Assembly: GCF_965263005.1 (NCBI RefSeq)
Contig: NZ_OZ253579.1
Span: 62,001 to 126,000 of the forward strand
DNA from: Rariloculus sp965263005
GTDB taxonomy: Bacteria > Pseudomonadota > Gammaproteobacteria > Steroidobacterales > Rariloculaceae
Length of the DNA stretch: 64,000 nt
Direction of reading: 5' to 3'
Of the stretch, positions 54,338 to 63,875 are shown in pieces. The notes beneath the pieces were generated by a model. The model made no database searches, was not told the DNA's origin, and saw only the letters and a list, made by a program, of their open reading frames with translations. A program made the position numbers and the translations under genes. How positions within the stretch are numbered: position 1 is the first letter of the stretch; each line of letters opens with the position of its first letter.

Positions 54338-54826
54338 ATGAAGAAGGTCCGAGCAGGTTTCACGCTTATTGAATTGTTGATCGTGATCGCCATCATCGGG
54401 ATTCTCGCGGCGATCGCCATTCCTTCGTATCAGGACTACACGATCCGTTCCCAGGCTTCCGAAGGTATCAACCTCGCGACTGCTGTCCAGGCCGGGGTCG
54501 CAGAGACGTATTCAAGTCGCGGCCTCGCGCCGCCGAACCGCGCGGGCGCCGGGCTCAGCACGCTCGCCACGGACACGCAGGGCAGGTACGTCACTCAGCT
54601 CGACGTCGTCGGCGGCGAGGTCATCATCACCTACGGGAACGACGCAAACGCTGCAAACCTTGCAGGCCGGACATTGGTCCTCACACCGCACCTGACCGCC
54701 GATGGGAGCATTGTCTGGCAGTGTGGTCTTGCACCGTCCACGGTCGCGAACCCGATGGGCGCCAACACGAACCCCGGCGGCACGACAGTATCCCCGCAGC
54801 ATCTGCCGTCTGCCTGCCGGCCGTGA
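54338..54826 (+). CDS. pilA: Type IV major pilin PilA
   Basis: A 162-residue prepilin. The leader MKKVRAG is cut before Phe in AG|FTLIELLIVIAIIGILAA by the PilD peptidase, and the N-methyl-Phe helix follows with Glu5. The C-terminal disulfide loop is marked by the Cys in WQCGLAP and in PSACRP. The globular part is Ala/Gly/Thr-rich. The ATG follows GGAGGAGG. It heads pilA-pilB-pilC-pilD, the standard type IV pilus machinery order, on the plus strand. Confidence 0.93.
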   Translation: MKKVRAGFTLIELLIVIAIIGILAAIAIPSYQDYTIRSQASEGINLATAVQAGVAETYSSRGLAPPNRAGAGLSTLATDTQGRYVTQLDVVGGEVIITYGNDANAANLAGRTLVLTPHLTADGSIVWQCGLAPSTVANPMGANTNPGGTTVSPQHLPSACRP

Positions 54827-54903
54827 CGCAGCATCGTTCGACGCCGTGCTGTTCGGGACCGTCCGGGCACCAATGCCGTGTGTCATTCGAACATTGAGAG
54901 TCG

Positions 54904-56505
54904 ATGATGGTGACCGCAACCCGACCTCCCGGCTCCGCTAATTCCCGCGGGACCGCAGTCGCGGTGGGCCGCCAGTTCGGCGTCCCCGTATTCGACCTCG
55001 ACGCAATGGAGCTCGATCTCGACGTCGTCAGGATCGTCGACGAAAAGCTCCTTGCCAAACATCGCGTGCTGCCGCTGCTGCAACGCGGTAATCGCCTCTA
55101 TATCGGCGTTGGCGACCCAACCGACCTCCAGGCGCTCGACGAAATCAAGTTTCAGACTTCGCTTCGGGTGGAACCCGTCGTTGTCGAGCGGGACAAGCTC
55201 GAGGCCCGCGTCGTTCGCGCGATCGAGGCTGTCGACACCACGCTTGCGAGCTTCGATGACGAAGAATTCGACAACCATCATCTTGAGATTTTCGCGGGCG
55301 GCGAGGAAACCGGGCCGGAAATCGCGAACGCCGATGTAGAGGACGCTCCCGTCGTCCGTTTCGTCAACAAGGTCATGCTCGACGCGATCAGGCGATCGGC
55401 GTCTGACGTTCACTTCGAGCCCTACGAGAAGTATTACCGAATCCGCCTTCGGCAAGACGGCGTGCTCAGCGAAATCGCCCGGCCGCCCGTGGCGCTGGCG
55501 ATGAAGGTCGCGGCCCGCCTCAAGGTGATGGCCCGGCTTGATATCGCCGAGAGGCGGATTCCGCAGGACGGCCGGATCAGGATGCGGCTGTCAAATGCAC
55601 GCGCCATCGACTTTCGCGTCAATTCCTGTCCGACGCTGTTCGGGGAGAAGATCGTATGCCGGTTGCTCGATCCGTCCAGTGCCCGGCTCGGGATCGACAC
55701 GCTCGGTTACGAGGAAGCTCAAAAGCGGCTCTACGTCGACAACCTGATGAAGCCCTACGGAATGATCCTCGTCACAGGCCCGACCGGTAGCGGCAAGACG
55801 GTGTCCTTGTATGCCGGGCTCAACATCCTGAACACAGCGGACCGGAACATTTCGACCGCCGAGGATCCGGCCGAGATCAATGTGCCGGGCATCAACCAGG
55901 TGAACGTCAACCCCAAGACCGGCCTGACGTTTGCTTCGGCGCTGCGCGCGTTTCTTCGTCAGGACCCCGACATCATCATGGTCGGCGAAATCCGCGATCT
56001 GGAGACCGCCGAGATCGCGATCAAGGCGGCGCAGACCGGCCACCTCGTGTTGTCGACCCTGCATACGAACGACGCCCCCAGAACGTTGACGCGCATGGTC
56101 GACATGGGCGTCAAACCTTACGCGATCGCAAGCTCGGTGAGCCTCATCATTGCGCAGCGGCTCGCGCGCCGCTTGTGCGCAAACTGCAGGGAGGCCGTCG
56201 ACGTACCTGCCGAGGCACTGCGCAAGGAAGGCTTCACGCAGGCCGATGTCGGCGAAATGAGAACCGTGTTTCACGCCAGGGGCTGCAGCCGATGCAACGC
56301 AGGCTACTCCGGCAGGATCGGCATCTATCAGGTCATGCCGGTTACCGAAACGATCGGCCGGATCATCATGAAGGGCGGCAACGCGATGCAGATCGCGTCA
56401 CAGGCCAAGGCCGACGGCGTTGCAGACCTCAGGATGTCCGGTCTGAAGAAGGTCAAGGACGGCATTACGAGCCTGGAGGAGATCAACCGGGTCACGATCG
56501 ACTGA
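54904..56505 (+). CDS. pilB: Type IV pilus extension ATPase PilB
   Basis: A 533-residue AAA-type assembly ATPase. Walker A is GPTGSGKTVS near residue 296; the Asp box and Walker B is DPDIIMVGEIRDLETAEIA near 360; the His box is LSTLHTNDAPRTLTRM near 390; zinc-ribbon cysteines are CANC and CSRC. It is somewhat shorter at the N-terminus than the usual 565-570 residues, so its first N1 subdomain is reduced. Start ATG 54904 (or ATG 54907) is weakly supported. Confidence 0.94.
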   Translation: MMVTATRPPGSANSRGTAVAVGRQFGVPVFDLDAMELDLDVVRIVDEKLLAKHRVLPLLQRGNRLYIGVGDPTDLQALDEIKFQTSLRVEPVVVERDKLEARVVRAIEAVDTTLASFDDEEFDNHHLEIFAGGEETGPEIANADVEDAPVVRFVNKVMLDAIRRSASDVHFEPYEKYYRIRLRQDGVLSEIARPPVALAMKVAARLKVMARLDIAERRIPQDGRIRMRLSNARAIDFRVNSCPTLFGEKIVCRLLDPSSARLGIDTLGYEEAQKRLYVDNLMKPYGMILVTGPTGSGKTVSLYAGLNILNTADRNISTAEDPAEINVPGINQVNVNPKTGLTFASALRAFLRQDPDIIMVGEIRDLETAEIAIKAAQTGHLVLSTLHTNDAPRTLTRMVDMGVKPYAIASSVSLIIAQRLARRLCANCREAVDVPAEALRKEGFTQADVGEMRTVFHARGCSRCNAGYSGRIGIYQVMPVTETIGRIIMKGGNAMQIASQAKADGVADLRMSGLKKVKDGITSLEEINRVTID

Positions 56506-56546
56506 CTTCGATGCACGCACCGAGGTCCTCACGGAGACAGCGACAC

Positions 56547-57764
56547 ATGGCTCAATCCACTGCGGGCAGGCTGGTTCCGTTCAGGTGGGAAGGTACTGAC
56601 CGCGCGGGCAGGAAGGCCGGGGGCAGGACTGTCGCGAGCAACGCGGCCGCTGTGCGCCGCGAGCTTCGCCGTCAGGGAATCGCGCCGACACGCGTGCGCA
56701 GGCAAAGCGCGCTGCTCGGAAAAACCCGGCGCGTCACGGCCGCGGACATTGCAGTATTTTCAAGGCAGCTCGCAACGATGATGGCCGCCGGCATCCCGAT
56801 CGTGCAGTCGTTCGAGATCATCGGCGCCGGGCACGAGAACCCGGCGATGCAGACGCTCATTCTTGCGATCAAGTCCGATGTCGAAGGCGGCACGGCGCTC
56901 GCCAATGCGCTGGCCAGGCATCCGGCGCATTTTGACGACCTGTATGTGAAGCTTGTTGCCGCCGGTGAGCGGGCCGGAGCATTGGACACGCTGCTCGACA
57001 AGATCGCGACCTACAGGGAGAAAACGGAATCGATCAAGAAAAAGGTCAAGAACGCCCTCTTCTACCCGGCCGCGGTCGTGGTGGTTGCACTTGTCGTCAG
57101 TGCCGTTCTCCTGATCTACGTGATTCCCGAGTTCGAGCTGATGTTTCAGGGTTTCGGCGCCGCACTGCCCGCATTCACACGCGTCGTGGTCGACATCTCA
57201 GAATTTGTCCGCGAAACGGGATGGGCCATCGTGATTGGCGGCATTCTCGCGGTTATCGGATTCCTGCGGGCTAGAAAACGCTATCGGGGCGTGCAGCGCT
57301 TCGTCGACAGAGCGGTACTACGAATACCGATCATCGGGTCCATCCTGAACAAGTCGGCCATTGCGCGATACGCGCGCACGCTTGCGACGACACTCGCGGC
57401 GGGCGTACCGCTCGTCGAGGCGCTCGAGTCCGTCGCGGGCGCCACCGGCAATATCGTGTACGAAACGGCCGTGCTCAGGATGCGCGACGATGTCGCGACC
57501 GGGCAGCGGCTGCAGCGCGCGATGCAGAACACGGATCTGTTTCCCAACATGGTGAACCAGATGGTCGCGGTCGGCGAGGAATCGGGGTCGTTGGATGAAA
57601 TGTCGGCCAAGGTCGCGGACTTCTACGAAGAAGAGGTCAACCACGCTGTCGACAGCATGTCGAATCTGATCGAACCGCTGGTCATGGCGATCCTCGGCGT
57701 ACTCGTCGGCGGACTTGTCATCGCGATGTATCTGCCGATATTCAAGATGGGAACCGTCGTTTAG
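56547..57764 (+). CDS. pilC: Type IV pilus inner membrane platform protein PilC
   Basis: A 405-residue GspF/PilC family protein that links the ATPase to the pilus. Two GspF domains are clear: AADIAVFSRQLATMMAAGIP with VQSFEIIG near residue 75, and SAIARYARTLATTLAAGVPL with VEALESVAG near 275. Two hydrophobic stretches (AAVVVVALVVSAVLLIYV and the C-terminal LVMAILGVLVGGLVIAMY) form membrane helices. ATG 56547 follows a GGAG; an upstream ATG at 56511 would add 12 Arg-rich residues. Confidence 0.94.
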   Translation: MAQSTAGRLVPFRWEGTDRAGRKAGGRTVASNAAAVRRELRRQGIAPTRVRRQSALLGKTRRVTAADIAVFSRQLATMMAAGIPIVQSFEIIGAGHENPAMQTLILAIKSDVEGGTALANALARHPAHFDDLYVKLVAAGERAGALDTLLDKIATYREKTESIKKKVKNALFYPAAVVVVALVVSAVLLIYVIPEFELMFQGFGAALPAFTRVVVDISEFVRETGWAIVIGGILAVIGFLRARKRYRGVQRFVDRAVLRIPIIGSILNKSAIARYARTLATTLAAGVPLVEALESVAGATGNIVYETAVLRMRDDVATGQRLQRAMQNTDLFPNMVNQMVAVGEESGSLDEMSAKVADFYEEEVNHAVDSMSNLIEPLVMAILGVLVGGLVIAMYLPIFKMGTVV

Positions 57765-57941
57765 CTGCGCCGAGCGGTCCGACCTGGATTAATGCGTTCG
57801 TGTGCGCCCGGTCCTGCGAGCGACTGGAATCGCAGGGTTCACCCGGCGACAATAGCAGCCGCACGGGCTCGGTGAGCGCTTCGCGCTGCGGCGATCGCCG
57901 ACGCAGTTAACATAACGCCTGCGCAGGCACGGTGAGCACAC

Positions 57942-58826
57942 TTGGAAGTCTTCGAGATCTGGCCCGCAGCACTGTTTCTCGCGTGTGGCGTGCTGGGCCT
58001 GGTTGTCGGAAGCCTTCTGAACGTCATCGCGTTTCGAGTACCGATCATGATGGAGCTGGCGTGGCGCCGGCAGTGCAAGGAAATTGACGAGCACCCCTTC
58101 ACGCCACCGCCCCATGCCGAGGGTTCGACATTCAATCTGTGGTGGCCGCCATCGGCATGCCCGAGCTGCGGCGAGAGAATCACTGCGAGGCACAACATTC
58201 CGGTCTTGAGCTTCCTTTGGCTCAAGGGACGCTGCACGCACTGCGGCACCGCGGTTTCCATGCGCTATCCGTTCGTCGAGGCGTTCGCGGCCATCGCGGG
58301 CCTGGTCGTCGCCTGGGTATTCGGCCCGAGCTGGCAGACTGTCGCCGCACTCGCGTTCACGTGGATGCTGGTGGCGCTTGCACTGATCGACATCGATCAC
58401 AAGCTGCTGCCTGATTCGTTGACACTGCCGCTGATGTGGGGCGGGCTGTTGCTTGCGCTGATCTCTGTCGACGGCGTGCCGCTGTTCACGAGCCTGCGCG
58501 ATAGCGTGTTCGGAGCCGCGGCGGGATATCTAATCCTGTGGACCGTGTATCACGCGTTCAAGCTCGTGACGGGCAGGGAAGGCATGGGCTACGGCGACTT
58601 CAAGCTGCTTGCTGCGCTCGGCGCCTGGCTCGGCTGGCAGCTTCTGCCGCTCGTCATCATGCTGTCGGCCGTTGCAGGCTCGGTCGTCGGCATCGCGCTG
58701 ATTGCGTTCGGCCGGCGGTCCCGGCGCTCGGCGATCCCGTTTGGCCCGTATCTCGCGGCGGCCGGCTGGATCGCACTGCTGTGGGGGACGGAGCTCATGG
58801 ACCTCTACAGTCAACTGGTGCGCTAG
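57942..58826 (+). CDS. pilD: Type IV prepilin peptidase / N-methyltransferase PilD
   Basis: A 294-residue A24-family membrane peptidase that cleaves and methylates prepilins. The N-terminal domain carries two zinc pairs, CPSCGER and CTHCGTAV. The aspartates of the active site are in LIDIDHKLLPD and the GMGYGDFKLLAALGAWLGWQ loop. Hydrophobic helices alternate through the rest. The start is a TTG at 57942, with GGTGAG five bases before; the first in-frame ATG would cut the first helix. It is 177 bases after pilC. Confidence 0.92.
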   Translation: MEVFEIWPAALFLACGVLGLVVGSLLNVIAFRVPIMMELAWRRQCKEIDEHPFTPPPHAEGSTFNLWWPPSACPSCGERITARHNIPVLSFLWLKGRCTHCGTAVSMRYPFVEAFAAIAGLVVAWVFGPSWQTVAALAFTWMLVALALIDIDHKLLPDSLTLPLMWGGLLLALISVDGVPLFTSLRDSVFGAAAGYLILWTVYHAFKLVTGREGMGYGDFKLLAALGAWLGWQLLPLVIMLSAVAGSVVGIALIAFGRRSRRSAIPFGPYLAAAGWIALLWGTELMDLYSQLVR

Positions 58827-58991
58827 TGTGCCGTCCCACAAATGCCGGCGCACGCCGGGCGACACCGGCAAGGCGCCTGGCTGTGTTGCGGCCCTCGGCG
58901 ATGAGCCCGCCATCCTCCGCGTGCCGCGCCTTTCCGGCAACCTTGCCGGGAGACGCCAAACATGACGTAATTCAGGATACGGGACACTAGC

Positions 58992-59615
58992 ATGTTGCGG
59001 ATCGGACTCACCGGCGGCATCGCGAGCGGCAAATCCACCGTCGCGGACATGTTCGTACGGCTCGGCGCGGCACTCGTCGATACAGATGCCGTGGCCCGCG
59101 ACGTCGTGGCTCGCGGGGAGCCCGCGCTCGACGAGGTGCACCGGGCGTTCGGCGATGTCGTGATCGACGATCGCGGCGAGCTCGACCGGCGCGCGCTGCG
59201 CGAGATCATTTTTTCCGACGCCGAGCGGCGCCGCGAACTGGAGGCGATCTTGCACCCCCGGATCCGCGAACGCACGCTGACTTTGCTCGACATTGCCGAG
59301 GGCGCCTATGTGATTGCCGCCGTTCCTCTTCTCGTTGAAACCAACTTCGCCGAATTGGTCACCCGCGTCCTGATGGTAGACTGTCCCGCGGACATGCAGC
59401 TAGAGCGCCTAATGCAACGCGACCAGATTGATCGAACAGCGGCCGAAGCAGCCATCGGCGCGCAGGCGGATCGCGCGGCACGCCTCGCGACCGCAGACAA
59501 CATCATTGACAACAGCGGCTGTCGGGCTTCGACTCGACGGCAGGTCGAAGATCTCCATGTGCGCTATCTCGATCTCGCCAGCGATCGCCGGGCACGGCAA
59601 GGTCGCGCGGAATAG
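58992..59615 (+). CDS. coaE: Dephospho-CoA kinase
   Basis: A 207-residue P-loop kinase for the last step of coenzyme A synthesis. Walker A GLTGGIASGKSTVADMF is at the start (residues 5-21), then DTDAVARDVV, LHPRIRERTL and VPLLVETNFAE and DCPADMQLERLMQRD match CoaE. It lies between pilD and zapD, a gene order seen widely in gammaproteobacteria. Confidence 0.94.
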   Translation: MLRIGLTGGIASGKSTVADMFVRLGAALVDTDAVARDVVARGEPALDEVHRAFGDVVIDDRGELDRRALREIIFSDAERRRELEAILHPRIRERTLTLLDIAEGAYVIAAVPLLVETNFAELVTRVLMVDCPADMQLERLMQRDQIDRTAAEAAIGAQADRAARLATADNIIDNSGCRASTRRQVEDLHVRYLDLASDRRARQGRAE

Positions 59616-59619
59616 TCCC

Positions 59620-60423
59620 ATGGCGAACACCCCCGGGAACCTCCCGTCACCGCGTATGCAAAACGCTTTCGTCAAGTTCGAGCAACCTCTGACTGAGCGG
59701 ATACGCACGTTTTTGCGGCTTGAGATCCTCTACCGTCAGGCTCTGTTTCATACGAAGAACGAAACAGACCTCGGCTCACGGGCAGCCGTGGCGGCCCTGC
59801 TCGGCATACTGTCGATCCTCGGTCACGGCGACGTGCGGGCCGAAGTGCTCAAGGATCTCGATCGGCTTGCGAACCTCCTGACCCAGTATCGGCAATCTCC
59901 AGGCGTCGATTCGGTACGCCTCAATCTCATCATCGAACGCATCGAAAGCCTCAAGAACGAGCTGGCGGCCTTCGGCTACCAATTGATCGGTCCATTGAGA
60001 GAAAGCGAGTTTCTGGGTGCGATAAAGCATCGAAGCTGGATTCCCGGCGGGACCTGCGAGTTCGATCTGCCCGAATACGGTTACTGGCTGCAGCTTCCCT
60101 ATAGCGAACGCGCCAAGCAACTCTCGCAGTGGGTGAGTCTACTCAGACCGCTTTGCGACGCCGTCGGCGAGGTGCTCAGGCTAATACGCGAAACGAGCGA
60201 TCCGGTTGAGCGCGTCGTCGTCGACGGCCTCTACCGTCACAAGCTCGATCGTAGCGCGCACTACAATCTGGTCCGCGTCATGCTCCCGGCCGGCAGCGGC
60301 ATCTACCCTGAATTCAGCGCGGGCAAGCACCAGTTCACGATCCGCTTCGTCGAGTGGCACGGGGTCAACCAACGACCGAAGCAGGTCTCGGGGCAACTGC
60401 CGTTTCTACTTACGCTGTGCTGA
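59620..60423 (+). CDS. zapD: Cell division protein ZapD
   Basis: A 267-residue ZapD, which bundles FtsZ filaments at the division ring. Typical marks are FVKFEQPLTERIRTFLRLE and RLNLIIERIESLK, the DLPEYGYWLQLP block, and HQFTIRFVEWHGVNQRPKQV near the end. The ATG lies five bases after the coaE stop. ZapD is limited to beta- and gammaproteobacteria. Confidence 0.93.
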   Translation: MANTPGNLPSPRMQNAFVKFEQPLTERIRTFLRLEILYRQALFHTKNETDLGSRAAVAALLGILSILGHGDVRAEVLKDLDRLANLLTQYRQSPGVDSVRLNLIIERIESLKNELAAFGYQLIGPLRESEFLGAIKHRSWIPGGTCEFDLPEYGYWLQLPYSERAKQLSQWVSLLRPLCDAVGEVLRLIRETSDPVERVVVDGLYRHKLDRSAHYNLVRVMLPAGSGIYPEFSAGKHQFTIRFVEWHGVNQRPKQVSGQLPFLLTLC

Positions 60424-60819
60424 CCTGGCAGCCCTGCTCCGCAACGCGTCGATGATCGGCTGATCGGCGCTCAAGAGACCGGAACTGTCGAGTTCCTCAA
60501 TAGTCACCCAGCGTAGTGCCTGGCCCTCACAGCGTTGAGGCTCGCCACCGTAACGATGCACGAGCCACACGTCGAGCCTCACGCAGCGATCGGGATACTC
60601 GTGCACGTAGTCGAGCAACGGCTCGGCGTGCTGAACTGATATTCCCAGCTCCTCGCTCAGCTCTCGGCACAGCGCGTCCCACACGGACTCGGCCAAGGCC
60701 CGCTTGCCGCCCGGAAACTCCCACGAGCCGCCCATGTGCGCGTCGCCGCGGCGCCGAGCGATCAATACGCGGCCGCGCTCGTCCCTGATCAGCCCTACCA
60801 GGACGTGAATCGGATCGAT
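60406..60819 (-). CDS. mutT: MutT-like Nudix hydrolase (8-oxo-dGTP diphosphatase type)
   Basis: A Nudix hydrolase with the box GGKRALAESVWDALCREL and then SEELGI, and MutT-like flanks (AHMGGSWEFPGGK; YPDRCVRLDVWLVH). MutT removes oxidised nucleotides; the closely related Orf135-type enzymes act on CTP, so the exact substrate is open. The first ATG or TTG in frame (TTG 60765) is too late: upstream codons still read LRIDPIHVLVGLIRDERGRV, the family's first strands. No ATG/GTG/TTG exists there before the TGA; ATC at 60819, six bases after AGGAG, or ATT at 60810 are candidates. Its stop overlaps the end of zapD (convergent) and its start abuts secA. Confidence 0.78.
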   Translation of the reverse strand: MDPIHVLVGLIRDERGRVLIARRRGDAHMGGSWEFPGGKRALAESVWDALCRELSEELGISVQHAEPLLDYVHEYPDRCVRLDVWLVHRYGGEPQRCEGQALRWVTIEELDSSGLLSADQPIIDALRSRAARSAQRK

Positions 60820-60829
60820 CCTGAGCTCC

Positions 60830-63796
60830 TCAAGTCAGACGGCCGTGACAGCGCTTGTACTTTTTGCCCGAACCGCAGCTACATGGCTGGTTACGGCCGA
60901 TCTTCGGCTGCTCGCGAACATACGGCGCAACCGGTTCTTCTGGCGGCGGGGGCGGGCGTTGGCCGAGCGCCGGCGGTAGCTGCTGGCCGGGCGCCGGCCG
61001 TTGCGGCGTCGGCGGCGGTGCGGCCGCGAGCGACGGCGCGGCTGCATGCTGAAAGCGCAGTTTGCTCGGATCGCTCGTGGGCCGCTCGACGGCGCTCACA
61101 TCCTCGGGCCGCCTGATCCGAACCTTGGCGAGAATGCTGATCGTGTCGTGCTTCACGCGATCGAGCGTGTTGCTGAACATCTCGAAAGCCTCGCGCTTGT
61201 ATTCCTGCTTCGGGTTGCGCTGCGCGTAGCCGCGCAGATGGATGCCCTGGCGAAGATAGTCGAGCGCGCCGATGTGCTCCTTCCACAACATGTCGAGCTG
61301 ACGCAGCATGATCTCTTTCTCGAGCCTGCGCATCAGCGGGGCGCCGATCGATTCCACTTTCGCCTGGTAGTCCTCGGCGACCGCCTCGACGAGAAGGCGC
61401 CTGAGATCCTTCTCGCCAATCGAATCGTCCTCTTCGAGCATCTTGTCGATGTCGATGCGCAGGCCAAAGTCGCGCTCCATGGCCATGCTCAGACTTTCCT
61501 TGTCCCAGAGCTCCTCCACGCTCTCGGGCGGTATGTGCTCATTGACCGTCAGGTCGACGACTTCCCGGCGTATGGCCTCGATCGCGGCGCTGATATCGTC
61601 CTCTTCCATGAGCTCGGTGCGCTGGTGGTAGACGACTTTGCGCTGATCGTTCGCTACATCGTCATACTCGAGCAACTGCTTGCGGACATCGAAGTTATGG
61701 GCCTCGACCTTGCGTTGGGCACGCTCGATCTGCCGCGACAGCAGCTTGCTTTCGATCGCCTCGCCCGGCTTCATGCCCGCACGCGACAACAGGCGTTTCG
61801 TACGCTCCGGGTCGCCGAATATCCGCATCAGATTATCTTCCATCGACAGATAGAAGCGGCTCGAGCCCGGATCGCCCTGGCGTCCCGACCGGCCCCGCAA
61901 CTGGTTGTCTATGCGTCGCGACTCGTGCCGCTCGGTACCGACGATGTGGAGCCCGCCGGCTTCGATCACTTCTCGGTGGCGCTCGTTCCAGTCCTTCCGG
62001 AGCGCCTCGAGCTCAGCCTCGCCGGGGTCGTCGAGCGCCGCGCGCTCGGCCGCGAGATTTCCGCCGAGTACGATGTCGGTCCCGCGGCCCGCCATGTTCG
62101 TCGCTATCGTCACGCTGCCCGGCCGGCCCGCATCGCTGATGATCTGCGCTTCGCGCTCGTGGTACTTGGCGTTCAGTACTTCATGCCGGACCTTGCGCTT
62201 CTTGAGCAGGCCCGACAGCAACTCCGATGTCTCGATCGATGTCGTGCCGACGAGCACGGGTTGCCGCCGCTCGTGACAGTCGGTGATATCGTCGAGTATC
62301 GCGTCGAATTTGTCGTCCCTGGTCATATAGACGAGATCGGATGCGTCGTCCCGAATCATCGTCTCGTGGGTCGGAATTACGACCACCTCGAGGCCATAAA
62401 TCTGCTGGAACTCGTAGGCTTCGGTATCGGCCGTGCCCGTCATACCGGCAATCTTTTCGTAGAGGCGGAAGTAATTCTGGAACGTGATCGACGCGACGGT
62501 CTGATTCTCCTCCTTTACGCGGACGCGCTCTTTCGCCTCGATCGCCTGGTGGAGTCCATCGGACCAGCGGCGGCCCGGCATCGTGCGGCCCGTGAACTCG
62601 TCGACGATCACGACCTCGCCGTCCGTGACGATGTAGTCGACTTCGCGCTTGAACAACGCGTGTGCCCTGATCGCCGCATTCAGATGATGCATCAGGCGAA
62701 TGTTTGCGGCGTCGTAGAGGCTCTCGCCGTCGCCGAGAACGCCAGCCTTATTCAGCAGTCCCTCGACGTTGTCGTGCCCTTCCTCGGTCAGGTGAGCCTG
62801 TTTCGCCTTCTCGTCGACGGTGTAGTCGCCCGGAACGAAGAACTGGCACCGCGGTTGCTTGGCTCCCGGCTCGATCTCGACCATGTGATGGCCGCCGTCG
62901 CGGGCACTGGCGAGCGCCTCGGCAGTCGGCATGATGCCGAGTTCCTTGCCGTTGACATCGAGCAACTCGACCTGTGCAGCCTCGATCGCCTCATTGGCCG
63001 ACCCGTCGGGCACTTCGTGCAGCTTGAGTTTCGGGACGAGCTTATTGATCTTTACGTAGAGCTCGGTAGTTTCTTCGGAGCGGCCCGAGATGATCAACGG
63101 CGTGCGAGCCTCGTCGATCAAAATCGAATCGACCTCGTCCACGATCGCGTAGCTCAAGCGCCGCTGCACTCGATCCTCAAGCCTGAACGCAAGGTTGTCC
63201 CTCAAGTAGTCGAAACCGAACTCGTTGTTCGTGCCGTAGATGACGTCCGCGGCGTAGGCTTCGCGTTTCTCCTCGTTCGTTTGCCCGCTGCGGATGACGC
63301 CGACTTCAAGCCCGAGGAACCGGTAAACCGGTCCCATCCAATCGGCGTCGCGACCGGCGAGATAGTCGTTCACGGTAACGATGTGGACACCGTGCCCCGT
63401 CAGCGCGTTGAGATACGCCGGCAACGTCGCCACAAGCGTCTTACCCTCGCCTGTGCGCATTTCGGCAATCTTGCCCTCGTGCAGAGCAATGCCGCCAACG
63501 AGCTGCACATCGAAGTGGCGCATGCCTACCGTACGGGACGCGGCTTCGCGCACGACGGCAAATGCTTCGGGTAACAGCGCCTCAAGGTCGCCTTCGCGCT
63601 CGAAGCGCTCCTTGAACTCGTCGGTCCTGGCGCGCAGCTCGGCATCGCTCAACGCCGCGATGGCGGGCTCCAGCGCATTTGCTTCGCGGACATGAGAGCC
63701 GTAGCCCTTGAGCAGCCGCTGGTTGCGGCTGCCAAACACTCCGGTCACAAGATTCGAAACTCGCTCGAGCAATGACCACCCCAAGGGCCGCGCCAA
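60830..63796 (-). CDS. secA: Protein translocase motor SecA
   Basis: A 988-residue SecA, which drives proteins through SecYEG. Walker A is MRTGEGKT near residue 108 (TGEGKTLVATLPAYL); GIDEADSILIDEAR-type VDEVDSILIDEARTPLIISG is near 210; the helicase domain has IATNMAGRGTDIVLGG and GTERHESRRIDNQLRGRSGR. The C-terminal zinc motif is CSCGSGKKYKRCHGR. It is about 87 residues longer than E. coli (901); roughly 50 come from an insertion before YTVDEKAKQAHL, near residues 249-324, and the C-linker is also Pro/Ala/Gln-rich. The start given is TTG 63796; a TTG eight codons downstream matches other SecA starts better. Confidence 0.95.
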   Translation of the reverse strand: MARPLGWSLLERVSNLVTGVFGSRNQRLLKGYGSHVREANALEPAIAALSDAELRARTDEFKERFEREGDLEALLPEAFAVVREAASRTVGMRHFDVQLVGGIALHEGKIAEMRTGEGKTLVATLPAYLNALTGHGVHIVTVNDYLAGRDADWMGPVYRFLGLEVGVIRSGQTNEEKREAYAADVIYGTNNEFGFDYLRDNLAFRLEDRVQRRLSYAIVDEVDSILIDEARTPLIISGRSEETTELYVKINKLVPKLKLHEVPDGSANEAIEAAQVELLDVNGKELGIMPTAEALASARDGGHHMVEIEPGAKQPRCQFFVPGDYTVDEKAKQAHLTEEGHDNVEGLLNKAGVLGDGESLYDAANIRLMHHLNAAIRAHALFKREVDYIVTDGEVVIVDEFTGRTMPGRRWSDGLHQAIEAKERVRVKEENQTVASITFQNYFRLYEKIAGMTGTADTEAYEFQQIYGLEVVVIPTHETMIRDDASDLVYMTRDDKFDAILDDITDCHERRQPVLVGTTSIETSELLSGLLKKRKVRHEVLNAKYHEREAQIISDAGRPGSVTIATNMAGRGTDIVLGGNLAAERAALDDPGEAELEALRKDWNERHREVIEAGGLHIVGTERHESRRIDNQLRGRSGRQGDPGSSRFYLSMEDNLMRIFGDPERTKRLLSRAGMKPGEAIESKLLSRQIERAQRKVEAHNFDVRKQLLEYDDVANDQRKVVYHQRTELMEEDDISAAIEAIRREVVDLTVNEHIPPESVEELWDKESLSMAMERDFGLRIDIDKMLEEDDSIGEKDLRRLLVEAVAEDYQAKVESIGAPLMRRLEKEIMLRQLDMLWKEHIGALDYLRQGIHLRGYAQRNPKQEYKREAFEMFSNTLDRVKHDTISILAKVRIRRPEDVSAVERPTSDPSKLRFQHAAAPSLAAAPPPTPQRPAPGQQLPPALGQRPPPPPEEPVAPYVREQPKIGRNQPCSCGSGKKYKRCHGRLT

Positions 63797-63840
63797 AAGG
63801 CCCTATTCTAAGGAAACCAGGTCTATTGGGGCACCGCGCG

Positions 63841-63869
63841 AAAAACTAAAGGGATCTTCCGACCCCTTT
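63841..63869 (-). terminator. Intrinsic terminator between the M23 peptidase and secA
   Basis: On the minus strand AAAGGGG (from 63869) pairs with TCCCTTT (to 63848) around an eight-base loop, then AGTTTTT follows. It lies seven bases after the M23 stop codon and before secA, so secA is expected to have its own promoter. Confidence 0.65.
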
Positions 63870-63875
63870 CGTCCT

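Noticed and set aside
31717..63574. Long antisense frames over alaS, recA, mutS, clpB, aspS and secA
   Set aside because: They lie opposite well-recognised genes and show Arg-rich or low-meaning sequence; the opposite frames carry the known motifs.
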